64,000 nt of DNA from Harmonia axyridis. Taxonomy: Eukaryota > Arthropoda > Insecta > Coleoptera > Coccinellidae. Positions within the stretch are counted from its first letter, which is position 1, and each line of letters begins with the position of its first letter. Of the stretch, positions 31,557 to 43,053 are shown one piece after another. The translations under genes were made by a program, and so were the position numbers. The stretch is taken from contig NC_059506.1 of NCBI RefSeq assembly GCF_914767665.1, positions 23,289,825-23,353,824 on the forward strand, read 5' to 3'. A model generated the notes under the pieces. The model ran no database searches. It was given only the letters and a program-made list of their open reading frames with translations, and was not told where the DNA came from.

Positions 31557-34388
31557 ATGCAAAATTCAAATTTCCAATCTTTAAATATTGCTCATATGAA
31601 TGTTCGTTCGTTGGTTCTACACTTTAGTGATATTAAAGATGTATTGATTGAGCGGAGGTTTGACATACTTGGCTTAACAGAAACTTGGCTGAATGAACGA
31701 ATATTGAGCGAAAACTTATTAATAGATGGTTTTCATTTTGTTCGTGTCGATAGAGGTAGTCGTGGAGGAGGGGTTGGTGTTTATATTAAAAATACTATAG
31801 AGTTCAGCATATTAAAAAATACGGGTGGAAGTGAACAAATATGGCTGCTTTTAAGGGTAGGAGGTGTTAAAGTTGCATTCTCAGTTATATATAGGCCACC
31901 ATTTTGTGATTGTAAATTATTTCTTGATAATTTTGAAACGACAATGGTAGAGATAGTTCCAACGGTTGAATATGTTTTTTGTGTGGGAGATTTCAATATG
32001 AACTAGCTCAATAAGTCCACTACTGAAATGAAGCTATTTTTAGAAATTTTGTACAGCTTCGGCTTGAAACAGATAGTCAATGAACCTACTAGAACAACTT
32101 CGAATACATCAACGTTAATTGATTACATCTTAACAAACAACACTGACTTGATTGTTAATACAGGGGTTATCCCAGTTCCGGAAATAAGTGATCATGATTT
32201 AGTTCATTGCGTTATTAATCTGAAAGTCGAAAAAACAGGACCCATTTTCAAAACTTCCAGGGATTTCAAACATTTAGATTATGATAGATTTAAAACGGAT
32301 CTCATTTCTATACCCTGGAATAACATATACGATAAACCGACAGTTGATGAAAAAGTGGAATTTTTGACAACGAATATAATAGCTCTATTAGACTTGCACG
32401 CACCTTTCAAAACATATAAAATTTCTAAAAAATATGCACCGTGGCTCACAGATACCTTGAGAGATATAATTCATACAAGAAACCGGGCATTATCTAAATT
32501 TAAAAAGACGAGGCAAGCTAATGATTGGAATACTTACAAAAATCTCAGGAATATAGTTACTCAGGCGGTTAAAAAAGAAAAAAATAATTACTATAACCGA
32601 TATCTTTATAGTCATAACTCTTGTGGAACGCCTTGGACAGGTCTGAGGGAGATGGGTTTCAAAAAACGCAGGAGTGTAAATTTGCCCAAAAACAACGATA
32701 ATATTGAAAATATAAACAGTCATTTTTTGAACTCTGTACCTGACTTACTACCTGATAATGAACTTATAAATTTTTACTCTGATATAAAAAATCGTGTTAA
32801 TGAAGATAACTTCAGCTTCAAAACTGTGGATGAAATCCAGGTGCTCACAATTATAAGATCCATAAAGAGTAAAGCAGTTGGTCATGATGGTATAAATATT
32901 CTTACTTTACAGTTGTGTGTTCCCCATATTCTTCCTCATATAACACATATTATGAACACTTGTATAAAAAATTCCCTTTTCCCAAAACAATGGAAGAAAG
33001 CGTTAGTCCTTCCCGTGCCAAAAAATACTAATCCAAAGGACTTGAATGACTTACGACCTATCAGTATATTACCAACCTTGTCCAAAATATTAGAAAAAAT
33101 TATCAGTGGGCAACTTTGGTTACATTTGAATCGTAACAATATTATTCCACCTGTACAATCAGGGTATAGAGAGAATCATAGTTGCACCACTGCTCTCTTG
33201 CACATAACTGATGATATATTCAGAGCCTCAGACCAGGGCAAATTAACTATCCTTACTTTACTAGACTATTCTAAAGCTTTCGATAGTCTCAATTACCAAA
33301 TGTTCGAAGCTATTTCATTTCACATTGGTCTCTCCGAAAATGCAGTGTTGTTCCTCCACTCTTTCCTCGCCAACCGCCTTCAGGCAGTTTTTCATAACAA
33401 CAAACTATCCAATTTTTTGAATATTTTCAGGGGTGTTCCACAGGGTTCAATTTTGGGACCAATTTTATTCATCATTTATGTCTCCCAATTCATAAGATTT
33501 GTCATTTCTTGCTCGGCACACTATTACGCTGATGATGGACAGTTTTATATATCGTTTCACCCTGATGAAGTCAATCAGGCTGTTGCTGCATTAAACTATG
33601 ATTTGAACACAATACTCGATATATCTAGAAAACATTGTTTGCAGCTCAACGCTAGGAAAACTCTTGCTATGGTTTTCGGAAGAAAAAATGACAGATTGAG
33701 GTTTGAGGCTTACAACGTGTTGGTGACAATCGGTAACGAACATATAAAATTCTCTAAGAAGGTTAAAAACCTGGGTGTGTGGATTGATCAGGAGTTGAGA
33801 TTCACTGATCATGTTACTGCCTGCTTACAAAAAGCATACGGTATGTTGAGATTGATCTATCAAAACCGTGAATTTTTAAACGTTGAACTTAGAAAACTAC
33901 TGTGCGATTCATTCGTTCTGTCACATTTAAATTATGCTGATGCTGTCTACAACCCTTGTTTGAATGCCTACGATAAACAAAGAATACAAAAATTGCAAAA
34001 TTCATGCCTACGTCTGATATTTGGTATAAAGAAATATGAAAGAATCAGTTACACACTTCGAATCGTCAACTGGCTCAACATGAAGAATAGGAGGCTTTTG
34101 CATTCTATTGCTTTGTTCATGAAAATTATCAACACCAAGACCCCTCCGTACCTATACAATAAAATTACATATCGTTCGGACGTCCACAATTTGAACATTC
34201 GTTTCAGGGGCACCTTGACGCCACCTATTCATTTCAGTGAATTCTTCAAACGATCCTTTTCATATAACATAGCGCAATGTGTTAACGGCCTACCAATGGA
34301 TGTCAGAGCTATTACTAATAAACGCCTTTTCAGAATTTCACTCTTTAACTTGTTGTATGATGAACAGATGGGGGTTTTGACAGGGTAG
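31557..34388 (+). pseudogene. LINE ORF2: endonuclease and reverse transcriptase, one in-frame TAG
   Basis: A single frame of 943 codons before the final stop, broken only by TAG at 32004-32006 (codon 150). The endonuclease shows NIAHMNVRSL, GLTETWLNE, SVIYRPP, VGDFNMN and, after the stop, EISDHDLV. The RT shows VGHDGINILTLQ, RPISILPTLSKILEKII, SGYRENHSCTTALLHI, LLDYSKAFDSLNY, RGVPQGSILGPILFIIY and HYYADDGQFY, with the catalytic pair at codons 659-660. A C-terminal domain follows with no RNase H. The protein would nick target DNA and copy the element RNA onto it. With one nonsense codon it is a recently disabled copy or a misread allele. Confidence 0.92.
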
Positions 34389-34709
34389 ATAAGATTTTTT
34401 TTTATATGGTAGATTTATGAAATGATATAGATGTATATATTTTTTTTTCTTCAATTTGTATATCTACAAATGAGATTTCATTTGTTTTTTTTTTATTTTA
34501 TAGTTGGTTTTTTTGTTGTTGTTTTGGGTGGATTTTGCATCGGCAATGCTGTGGATCAAAGGTTGGATTGAACAGGGCACTTCTTGAGTGAACTGAATCT
34601 CGCCTTTTCTTAGCTTGTTTTTTTTCTGTAATATCATATTTGTAAACTGTAACTGAAGGAATAAAGACCTTTATTATTATTATTATTATTATTATTATTT
34701 TTTTTGTCT

Positions 34710-34840
34710 TTCATGGGTCAAGTGGAAGAGGAGACACTTCACTTGGAGTGAACTGAACCTCTCCCTTTGCCATATTTTTCAGTGACTATGATGTATTTTT
34801 TTTCTCCGTCAACTTCAATTATGACATATTATTATTATAC
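34710..34840 (+). mobile_element. Second LINE 3'-end fragment in tandem
   Basis: ACACTTCACTTGGAGTGAAC and TGAACCTCTCCCTTTGCCAT resemble the 3' untranslated segment GGGCACTTCTTGAGTGAACT plus GAATCTCGCCTTTTC of the LINE just upstream (about 34577-34620). This suggests a 5'-truncated copy of the same family abutting its tail. Confidence 0.5.
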
Positions 34841-35104
34841 TCGCTAAGTATTTTGAATGAGTTTAAGGTTTTCAGTTTTCACCACTTCTATCTTCTATTC
34901 TTGGGGGACTTTAGGGTCGTCTTCTTGAGTTTTTTGAAGGTCGGTTTGCCTACTCCTTCGAATATATTTTCATCTTTACTTTCGTTGTTTTCTTCTTTCG
35001 TCACACGTCTATGAATTGTTCACATATATCTTCTATATCGACTTTGTTCTTGAGCAAATAATGGCCACAAAATTTTGAATGGATTTATCCATTTCGGAAA
35101 ACCA
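34841..35104. other. Unique segment left of the tandem array
   Basis: The minus strand has a short charged open frame of under 45 codons ending near 34897. It is not recognised and does not recur at the other unit starts, so the array edge lies at about 35105. Confidence 0.4.
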
Positions 35105-35314
35105 CTCTCTCGTAACTTTTTCTTTAAGTCGTACAGAAACTTAGTCACTCGTCATAGCAGATAAAGATAGGTCATTACAACTAATCACTTCGCTTTCACT
35201 TTGGAGAGGGGAGATCACTCGGTAATGCGCACTAGTCACTACGTCTTACCTTCACGAGTATTCGCCAATGAATCCTTAATTACCAGTTAATGATAAGCAA
35301 GGAGATAAAAGCAA

Positions 35315-35400
35315 CCAATGAACTACCAGCCTCACTAAATTGGTTTAAAATTTCTCTCTCATTATACATAAGTAAGAAGTATCGTTGTGAGAGATTCAGT
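35315..35400 (+). promoter_or_regulatory. Putative core promoter of array ORF, copy 1
   Basis: A CCAAT word (about 35315) precedes CATTATACATAAG (TATA-like at 35363) and GATTCAGTACATT, where TCAGT (35396-35400) matches the arthropod initiator. The TATA-to-initiator distance is about 35 bp, slightly long. The block is conserved in all copies with the ORF. Function is inferred. Confidence 0.35.
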
Positions 35401-35479
35401 ACATTTTAAGTTCCGCAAACGTCTCATCACCGTTTTGAAGTTGTGTTTTACTGGTTGTAAAATAAATATTCCGTCAAAA

Positions 35480-35671
35480 ATGAATAACTCCGAAGAAATA
35501 AAAATCGAGGGAAAGAAGAATTCCACAGATAATAATTCTTCGAATCCCGAGAAACAAAAGAAACGAAAAATTAGATCCAGTGACAAGAAGAAAACAGAAA
35601 AACGAGTGAATCCAGAAGACTTTGTGATGATGAAGAAACCTCTGCTGCATTTGTTTTCGATGTTCAGATAA
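35480..35671 (+). CDS. Array ORF, 63-aa lysine-rich protein, copy 1 (intact)
   Basis: The protein begins MNNSEEIKIEGKKNSTDNNS and continues with a strongly basic, hydrophilic stretch (KQKKRKIRSSDKKKTEKR, residues about 26-43) that would serve as a nuclear localisation or nucleic-acid-binding segment. It ends in a short hydrophobic tail, PLLHLFSMFR. There is no signal peptide and no recognised domain. ATG 35480 is chosen over an upstream GTG because the context TCAAAAATGA suits an insect start. It lies 80 nt downstream of an initiator-like TCAGT, and AATAAA lies at 35866. Function is unknown, and a non-coding repeat with a chance ORF remains possible. Confidence 0.45.
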   Translation: MNNSEEIKIEGKKNSTDNNSSNPEKQKKRKIRSSDKKKTEKRVNPEDFVMMKKPLLHLFSMFR

Positions 35672-35714
35672 CAATTAGATTTATGTGATAGGACAGTTCC
35701 AATATAGTTTTAAT

Positions 35715-35785
35715 GAGTAAAATGAGTGATAACATGGCAGTTATGATAAAAGATGTGTTTGAAGTATTACGAAAACAACCATGAA
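35715..35785 (+). other. Conserved 16-codon ORF downstream of the array ORF
   Basis: MAVMIKDVFEVLRKQP, stop at about 35785. The same small frame is open in each B block: MAVMIKNVFEVLRKQP near 48958, a variant with MMKNLFEVL near 55504, MAIMMKNVFEALRKQE near 47383, and similar near 53530 and 60497. It could be a second exon or a chance frame kept by recent duplication. Confidence 0.25.
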
Positions 35786-35865
35786 TGAAAATTAGGGTTG
35801 AATAAATTTTATAACTGCTGAATTGTAAATATTGTACATATCTCAAAATACTCCGATATAAATGA

Positions 35866-36290
35866 AATAAAATATTTCAATTAATGTATTGTTTTTCTAT
35901 CACTACCCCAAATATTTAATTTTAGTAATTATCCTCAGCTGTACTTAAGAATGGAATATTTATTGCATTCTAGTCTCAATTAAGAATATTTTAGTGTCAA
36001 TTTGTATTCCATGGCTTCCGATGAAGGCTGGAAAAGTGTTTGAACTCTGACGAAAACAACAATGTATAAATATTGAGTTTGAATGAATTTATAACTAGTG
36101 AATTGTAAATATTATCTATATCTCAAAAAACTCCGATGTAAATGAAATAAATATTCCAATTACTGCACTCATGTTTTTAATTCTCACCCAAATATTTAAT
36201 TTTAGCAATCATCCTTACCAAAAGAAATGAAGTATAGCATTCTAATCTCAGTTAAAAATATTAAATTTCTGAAAGACTGTCAATTGTACA
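35866..36290 (+). terminator. 3' block with two polyadenylation signals (B block, copy 1)
   Basis: The segment TGTAAATATTGTACATATCT through GAAATAAAATATTTCAATTA (AATAAA at 35866) recurs about 290 bp later as TGTAAATATTATCTATATCT through GAAATAAATATTCC. The 3' end of the presumed transcript is thus tandemly duplicated. Equivalent pairs occur in the other units. Confidence 0.4.
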
Positions 36291-36355
36291 GGGTGGGCAA
36301 ATTTCGATGTTTTAGCACTACAACTTTTAAACCAGAGGAGATAGACAAAATCTGA
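36289..36355 (+). repeat. Fold-back element Q, copy 1, left piece
   Basis: CAGGGTGGGCAAATTTCGAT starts just after TA 36287-36288. Sequence matches copy 2 (49511) until TCTGA at 36355. The rest of the element resumes at 41909, so a 5,553-bp insertion splits it. Confidence 0.9.
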
Positions 36356-36757
36356 CTCGCTCTGCTCGCCGAAGGGGCTCCGCCCCTTGGACCCCGTCAC
36401 TATGCCGGTAGATCCTTAACTGGGTATCCCTCTAGAAAATAAAAGATTTTTTTCGGAAACCTTGTATCGTTAGCTGATTTCAGACGATTCACTCGGTATA
36501 CTATGCTGATTCTAGGGTGGAATTCTATATGATTTTTTTTCCTAGAACATACCGTTTTGCCCTTGCTCACATGAAAATATTTGATGCAAATAACTTTCCA
36601 TGACGACAAATCAAGGGCGGTCCTAGCCTTAAATTTTGAGGGGGTTCGCCGTTATGAGCTTCGAGTATTTCTATGGGACCAAATCCCAGATTATACCGAT
36701 ATCAAGCCTTACCTCTCAAAAATATTGATATTTAGATATTCATATGAATATTTATAT
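36356..36757. other. GC-rich left part of the composite insertion
   Basis: GGGGCTCCGCCCC with CTTGGACCCCG near 36372 can form a short hairpin, and such GC blocks occur near ends of some DNA transposons. No coding is recognised. Confidence 0.3.
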
Positions 36758-36758
36758 A

Positions 36759-38058
36759 AGGCGTACAACTTTGCGTCGGCCGTTTTGCAATAGATGGCTG
36801 TAACGGTAAGTGGTAGTAGAAATAAATATATCGTAGATGTCATACAATAAGTTTAGCTATTTGTGAACATAACGCCATTGACATGTTAGTCGATTTGTGT
36901 CTGCATCATAAAGTTATTCACGATCAACCATGTTAGCTTACGATCCAAATTCTCGTCATTTGCGGGAGGTTTCAATTTTCTACTAAAATATATAGTCAGA
37001 ACGATATTGGTGGAAGAACGTACCAACGATATTGTTTATGTTTAGGTTTAGTTATTTTCTGGTGCATCAGTAAAATGGCTTGTTCCGTTTGATTAAATAA
37101 ATAAAGAAATAGATGAGTGGTTTCAACGCTTCAAGAATGGTGATTTTGATGTCGAAGACCAGCATCGCGGTGAAAGAGAGAAGTTTTTTGAAGATGCAGA
37201 ATTGGAGGCAATAATTGATCAAGACTCATGTCAAACGCAACAATAATTGTAGGATCAATAGGAGTGTCACTAAAAGCCATTTCAAAACGCCTGAAAGTCA
37301 TAGGAATGACTCAGAAACAAGGAAATTGGGTGCGGTACGAGTTAAAGCCGCGAGGTGTTTGAACGACGTTTATTTACTTGTGAACAGCTGCTTGCAAGAC
37401 AAAGACGGAAGGGGTTTCTGCATCGGATTGGGACTGGAGACGAAAAATGGATTCATAACGATAATCCCAAGCGCATAAAATCATGAGGATATCCTGACAA
37501 TGCTTCCACATCGACGGCCAAACCGAATATTCACGGTTCTAAGGTCATGCTCAGTATTTGGTGGGACCAGCTAGGCGTAGTGTATTATGACTGAAAGAAT
37601 CACAGGCGATCGTTATCGAACGCAATTAATGCGTTTGTACCGAGCATTGAAAAACAAACCGTCGCAATACAACGAGAGAGAAGATGAATTGATTTTACTG
37701 CATGACAATGCTCGACCCCATGTTGCGAAAGTAGTCAAGATATACTTGGAAACGTTAAAATGGGAATTCCTACCCCACAACCCTACCCGACGTATTCTCC
37801 AGACGTTGCTCCCACGGACTATCACTTGTTTCAATTAATAGCACACGGCCTGGCTGACCAACACTTCCGATCTTATGAAGAAGTAAAAACTTGAATCGAT
37901 TCGTGGATCGCTTCAAAAGATGACCAGTTTTTTCAATTCGTACGCTGTCCGAAAGATGGGAGAAAGTAGTGACCAGCGATGGGCAATACTTTGAATTATA
38001 AATGTATAACCAGTTTTTTACAATAAAGCCTCGAATTTCGCAAAAAAAGTTGTACCCT
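36759..38058 (+). mobile_element. Mariner copy B (DD34D type), full length with broken transposase
   Basis: The ends AGGCGTACAACTTTGCGTCG and GTTGTACCCT (inverse AGGGTACAAC) are flanked by TA at 36757-36758 and 38059-38060, giving 1.3 kb. The transposase region shows EWFQRFKNGDFDVEDQHRGE, QDSCQTQ, ISKRLKVIGMTQKQGNWV, LHDNARPHVAKVVKIYLETL KWEFLPH and APTDYHLF in several frames. The last two catalytic Asp fit the mariner DD34D spacing. It is broken by frameshifts near 37245, 37500, 37790 and elsewhere. It is the closest relative of copy A at 15211. Confidence 0.88.
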
Positions 38059-38059
38059 T

Positions 38060-38340
38060 ATGTATTTGTTGTATTATAATACCATTATTTACTTATCAGG
38101 GTTTCAACCATTCAGGTAGAAATTTAAAAAAAATTACATTGTTTAATAAGAAAAAAAGAAGACAATTGGCAACTACATCACAAAATCTAATTTGGTCTTT
38201 AAAACTTTGAACCCTTTGAAAACCTTGTAATCACGGCGTCCTCGTCAACATCAATGTCCCTATAAATGTTCAGGAGGACAAAATACTCCATAAAAATGGA
38301 AGCAAACCACTGAATCTTATTATTATCCTCTATGATAGAA
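38060..38340. other. Unassigned part of composite insertion
   Basis: Nothing recognised apart from AT-rich sequence. Confidence 0.3.
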
Positions 38341-38379
38341 AAACTTTATTCAAATCAACAGAATTTTCTCACACCAAAA

Positions 38380-38493
38380 TATCACAGCGATATATATCGA
38401 TATTTTACTGTTACATATTTCGATAGTGTCAGAAAATATCGATACAATATATAGATATCGATAGTTTTCTGACCTTTGCCCATCCCTAGTGTG
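38380..38493 (-). repeat. hAT-like end with ATCGATA repeats
   Basis: Read on the minus strand, CACTAGGGATGGGCAAAGGT leads into repeated ATCGATATC and TATCGATA words. A TAGGGATGGGC start followed by ATCGATA runs is common at hAT-type element ends in insects. The partner end was not identified. Confidence 0.45.
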
Positions 38494-38846
38494 GATTTGC
38501 CGAACGCAGTCATAACCATAAACAAAGATTTCTCTATGATCATAAGTGTCAGTCACACGCATGTCTTTAAATTTTGTTGAAATATAAATCGTATATTGTA
38601 TTCTTTAATAATGAATAAAAAATAACCGATATCAACCAAATTCTCAGATCTCATTTTTCCAGAAATGGCAATTTCTTTCTTTGAAGAATTTGGGAGAAAT
38701 GAATAATCAAAATGTGAGCGTCAGTCTTTCAAGAAAGTTATTCATGCTTATAGGTTTGTAAAAAATTTTTAGAGAATATTGAATAATAATATAATCCCAA
38801 CATTAAGATTTTAAATTAGCACATTTCTTCTTTATAGAGACATGTA

Positions 38847-41000
38847 TGATGCATAAGTCCAAATTTAATTGATGATTGGGTGGGAAAAATTGACAAAAAA
38901 AGTTTATGTTTGTTAGTTAAGTTGTAATCCTTTTTATGGTCCTTTTTTTTGTTTATTTAATAGTTACAATAGACAATTATTAGCATATTTTTCTCTGAAT
39001 TTCAACTTTGAAAGAAAATTTGTCGTTTTATGTCTTGCCGATGAAAATATTGATATTCTTGTAAGTCAATTCAAAATGAATAATAGATATATTTTAAGGG
39101 CTATCATTCCATTAGATATTTACTTGTGGGCCCTAAAATGAAGTTACATTTATTCAATTGACTCATTAATAGCAATACTACCTGAAATAAAGAAATTGCA
39201 TTCAATGTTTATTTTCAGTTTTGACAAATATTGAATTTACATAATCGTTCGATAAGATCTATGAAAAGACCTACAGTGAGATTTTTGTTTTAGGAATATT
39301 CAGTATAGCTGTAATAAACAAACTGAAAAGAGGCAGAATGAATAATAGATCTACCTTTCGGATACCCATATCTGAGAAATCAGGTTATAAGAAGTCCCTC
39401 ATTTCCAAGGTTTATCAATACATTTTTCAGTTGAGCAGCAAATTATTCTTCTATTTCATATTTTGTGAAGAAATACAATATAATTGCAACAATTTGAAGG
39501 ACCTATTGGAAATTTCTGACGAACTAAGGAGTTTTTTAGTATCTGAAGATTGTATTGATGCTATGTTATAGAACGAGACTTGTGGCTCTGGGTTTTACTC
39601 AGAAGTGAATTGAACAGTGCAATTTATGTCCTATATAGTAAATAAAATTTTGATAGATAAAAGTTTCAAAAGATCAACAATTGATCATAGTATTTACATA
39701 AATCAAAAAATAACTGGCTTACTATTGTTGCATTGTACATGGATGACTTTTTTGTTTTAACTAATGTTAATTCTGAATGAATTTTCTGATAGAAAATTTT
39801 ATGATAAAGAAATTAGGGGAAGCTAAAAAATGATTAGGGATGAATATTACTAGAAATTATGGAAAAGGTAGTAAAGCTATCGATTATATTCTTCAAATAT
39901 GTATTGCAATAATTCAACATGTCTGATTGTGAACATGTGAAAACTAAATTGAATTTTGATTCAACAAAAGAGAGTTGTTATGATGAACCATATAAGAAAT
40001 TAATAGGTTTATTAATATCTTCAGCAGTATTAACTAGTCCTGATATAGCATACTCTGTTAATTTCTTGAGTCAATTTAATAATTATCTCATTGTTGAACA
40101 CTGGAAAAGTGCAAAACTCATTTCAAGATTCAAAGATCATTGTTCAATTTTTACTTCAGTCAAAAGGAACTGAGTATTTGAAATCGGTACTAAAATTGTA
40201 TCGGCCAATACTATTGACCCATATGGGTCAATAACTACATTGACTTGATTTTTTGAAATGTTAACTTTGGATCTGAATCAATGAATAATTTAATTCTTAC
40301 CAAAATGAAAAGCAATGAATAAATCAGTAGGATAGCATTTTTGAAATGGCCATATAGCACCTATTCCTATAACGATTAAAAGATTGGAAACTTTAGTGAA
40401 CAAATAGGTAGGTATCAACATTTTTATACAAATTTGATCATTCATTCATGACATGGAAATTTTCAATAAATAGTTGCTTTTTAAAGTATTTTATACCTTC
40501 ATTGAATTGCTGGGAAATTGATACCAATTTCGAAAGTGACTGCCATGTTAAATTCTTCATATACTGAATGATCCTTCAAAACTTATTTCTGTCGTAACAT
40601 TTTGACTAGTATTTCAACTGATATATTCCATACGTCATTGAAATCAATATCTTCAAAGTACTATTCGAAAGACTTCTAATGGAATTTAGAAAAATATGTC
40701 TTTCTCAATTTCATAGTCATATATGATGCATAAGTCCAAATTTAATTAATTCACATCTAAAGTGAATGTTATTTTTATAAATATTCAGTATAGCTATAAT
40801 AAACCAACTAAAAAGAGACATAATGAATAGACTTGCCTTTCAAATACCCATGGCCTATGTTACCTCATAAGCAATTACCTACAATATCTTATCTTGGTGA
40901 AACCTTTTTGAGAAATCAGGTGATAAGTTTGAGAGTCTCTAATTTCCAAGGCTTATTAATACATGTTTCAGTTGAGCGGAATATAATATAACAGGGTATA
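38847..41000 (+). mobile_element. Copia-type LTR retrotransposon remnant
   Basis: TGATGCATAAGTCCAAATTT starts both 38847 and 40724. A following block (AATATTCAGTATAGCTGTAA at about 39296 and AATATTCAGTATAGCTATAA at about 40781, then AGAAATCAGG and TTTCCAAGG) recurs, so these are probably the two LTRs: about 38847-39491 and about 40724-41000, the second shortened and carrying its own small insert. Between them lies an RT/RNase H fragment of the Copia type. Most of gag and integrase are gone. An old, inactive copy. Confidence 0.65.
39655..40180 (+). pseudogene. Copia-type pol fragment (end of RT)
   Basis: KRSTIDHSIYI and IVALYMDDFFVLTNVNSE, with the RT active-site pair as MDD, are followed after breaks by MIKKLGEAKK, GMNITRNYGKG and the frame at 39919-40173 with PYKKLIGLLISSAVLTSPDI AYSVNFLSQFNN and EHWKSAKL. 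These match in order the end of Copia reverse transcriptase and its 'PYR..GSLMYL...RPDI...V..LSQF' block. It has stops and shifts, and no protease or integrase is seen. Confidence 0.8.
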
Positions 41001-41908
41001 TATAGTTGAAATTATTAGTATGAAAGATTTGACTTATTCATTATAAATTCAACAGCACTGCACTCAAATTCTTCAAAAACGGAGTGGTCACTTATATTTT
41101 TGCACTCCTCTGTCGTAAAAGTGTATATTTTAGATATTCAAAAAACTCATGGAAACTTTTGACTGTTATATGACTAACTTGGCTCTTTTTTTCCAGTAAT
41201 AAAGCCAATTGTGAATTATCTATAAGGAGTCTTTCTATCTGTTCAATACTGTTTCATAGTAGCATAACTTTTACTCCAATCCAAGACTGAATTGATGAAT
41301 GAAGCTTCTGTTCTCTTTGGTAGTTCCATCTTCTGTCGCAATAAATTCAAATTCTCACGAAAGGAAATGTAGTTTTATAGATTGTGGAAAATAAACGAAA
41401 AATTCCTGAAATAAAGTAACATTCATCCAATTAATTCCAAATAATACAAACTCTTCAAACAAACCTGAATTGAGGAAAATGCATTCAATGATATAAATGT
41501 TCATTTCCAAATTTTGACAAATATCTATCGAATTTTCGATTCGCCGAAGACTTTGCATTTTATCTGTCGGCATTTATTTAAATATTGAATAACAATTTTG
41601 GAAACTGCAAACTTTTTCAAGAACTTTCATATATCGAAATGGAATATTTATTATTAACATGACACTGACAGCCAAATTGTCCACAGATACCACAGAAATA
41701 TGGGACTTGAAATGTCAAAATGATCCGAAACACCCCGTATACTCGAAAACCGCGGGGAGAATCGAAGGTTTGGGATTTTTCCCGGGATCTCCAGACGATT
41801 TTGAGGGGGGTCTTATTCTTATCATTTTTGCTCTAGATGGTCCCGTTTGGGCTGTGATTTTACGTTTAAAGTTTGACGTATATGTGCAAGCGGTTTTATA
41901 TATACTTA
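41001..41908. other. Right part of composite insertion, no recognised gene
   Basis: A 92-aa plus-strand frame at 41659-41937 runs across the insertion boundary into the fold-back element, so it is not a gene. ACACCCCGTATACTCG near 41730 resembles fold-back edge words. Confidence 0.4.
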
Positions 41909-43053
41909 GATACCCTAATGTTGGTCTTTTTTTCTGAGAAACTAACAAGAGTAGCATTCATTTTTGGCTACCTTCTTTTGTTTTCGAGTTAAAAGCGAAA
42001 ATTGAAGAAATGGCGATATCGAAAAACATTTATATCTCCGCTAATACTGATGACAGAGCTCTGAAATTAAAACATTATACAGGCACTTTTTTACGTAGAA
42101 TCCAGTGGCGTGCTTGTTATTTCGAAAGGGTCTTCAACTACGAAGCTATGACGCAAAGTTATGTTTTTTTTAAATGGGGACTCTATATTTCTGTGCCATT
42201 TTCAGAAAGCTTAATTTTTCCAGATTTCAAAAAAATATAACATTGTATGGTTTGTATTAAAATAAATAGCAGAAAATGGTCAAAAAACTTTTTTTATCTA
42301 AGAGTACCAATATTTCTATGGTTTGAACTGTTGATGAGCACAGAAAAATTGAACTTTCTATAACAAGAGCAGGCACTTTTTCACGTAGAATCCAGTGGCG
42401 TGCTTGTCTTTTCAAAAGGGTCTTTAGTTACGGAGCTATGACCCAAAGTTATGTTTATATATCTAGATTCGAATTTTGTAGAAATGAGTAAAAAGCTTAG
42501 AAATAATCAGACTGACAGAAGGATACGGCTCTTGTTATAGAAAGTTCAATTTTTTTGTGCTCATCAACAGTTCAAACCATAGAAATATTGGGACTCTTAG
42601 ATAAAAAAAGTTTTTTGACGATTTTCTGCTATTTATTTTAATACAAACCATACAATGTTATATTTTTTTGAAATCAGGAAAAATTAAGCTTTCTGAAAAT
42701 GGCACAGAAATATAGTGTCCCTATTTAAAAAAACATAACTTTGCGTCATAGCTTCGTAGTTAAAGACCCTTTCGAAATAACAAGCACGCCACTGGATTCT
42801 ACGTAAAAAAGTGCCTGTATAATGTTTTAATTTCAGAGCTTTATCATCAGTATTAGCGGAGATATAAATGTTTTTCGATATCGCCATTTTTCCAATTTTC
42901 GCTTATTACTCGAAAACAAAAGAAGGCGGCCAAAAATGAATACTACCCTTGTTAGTTTCTCAGAAAAAGAGACCGAGAATAGGGTATCAGATTTTGTCAA
43001 TCTTCTCTGATTCAAAAGTTGTAGTGCTAAAACATCGAAATTTGCCCACCCTG
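41909..43053 (+). repeat. Fold-back element Q, copy 1, main piece
   Basis: This continues the element begun at 36289. It is a near-perfect palindrome centred at about 42465. ATGGCGATATCGAAAAACAT, AATCCAGTGGCGTGCTTG and GAACTTTCTATAACAAGAGC each recur inverted. The end GCCCACCCTG (43053) is followed by TA 43054-43055. Total element length without the insert is 1,212 bp. The ORF-like runs starting MAISKNIYISANTDD are arm sequence read in either direction. Confidence 0.92.

Larger units (their letters stand above)
30440..34700 (+). mobile_element. Near full-length CR1/L2-group-like LINE
   Basis: This is a two-ORF non-LTR element: a short leader, ORF1 (30498-31211), a 345-bp AT-rich spacer, ORF2 (31557-34388, one internal stop), and a 3' untranslated region ending in AATAAAGACCTTTATTATTA with a (TTA)n tail to about 34700. 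ORF2 has an apurinic-type endonuclease and an RT without RNase H. The clade is inferred from motif style, so CR1, L2 or a related group should be read as a range. Confidence 0.88.
36356..41908. mobile_element. 5.55-kb composite insertion inside fold-back Q1
   Basis: Copy 2 of Q reads straight through ATCTGATACCCTAATG. In copy 1 the same sequence is broken after ATCTGA and resumes at GATACCCTAATG. The insert begins CTCGCTCTGCTCGCCGAAGG, followed by GGCTCCGCCCC, and ends at ATATATACTTA. It contains a mariner (36759-38058), a hAT-like end and a Copia remnant. No TIR matching its two ends was found. It may be one large element with nested passengers, or several insertions. Confidence 0.8.

Noticed and set aside
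41659..41937. 92-aa ORF near the right edge of the composite insertion
   Set aside because: It runs across the junction into the fold-back element, so it is an accident of insertion.
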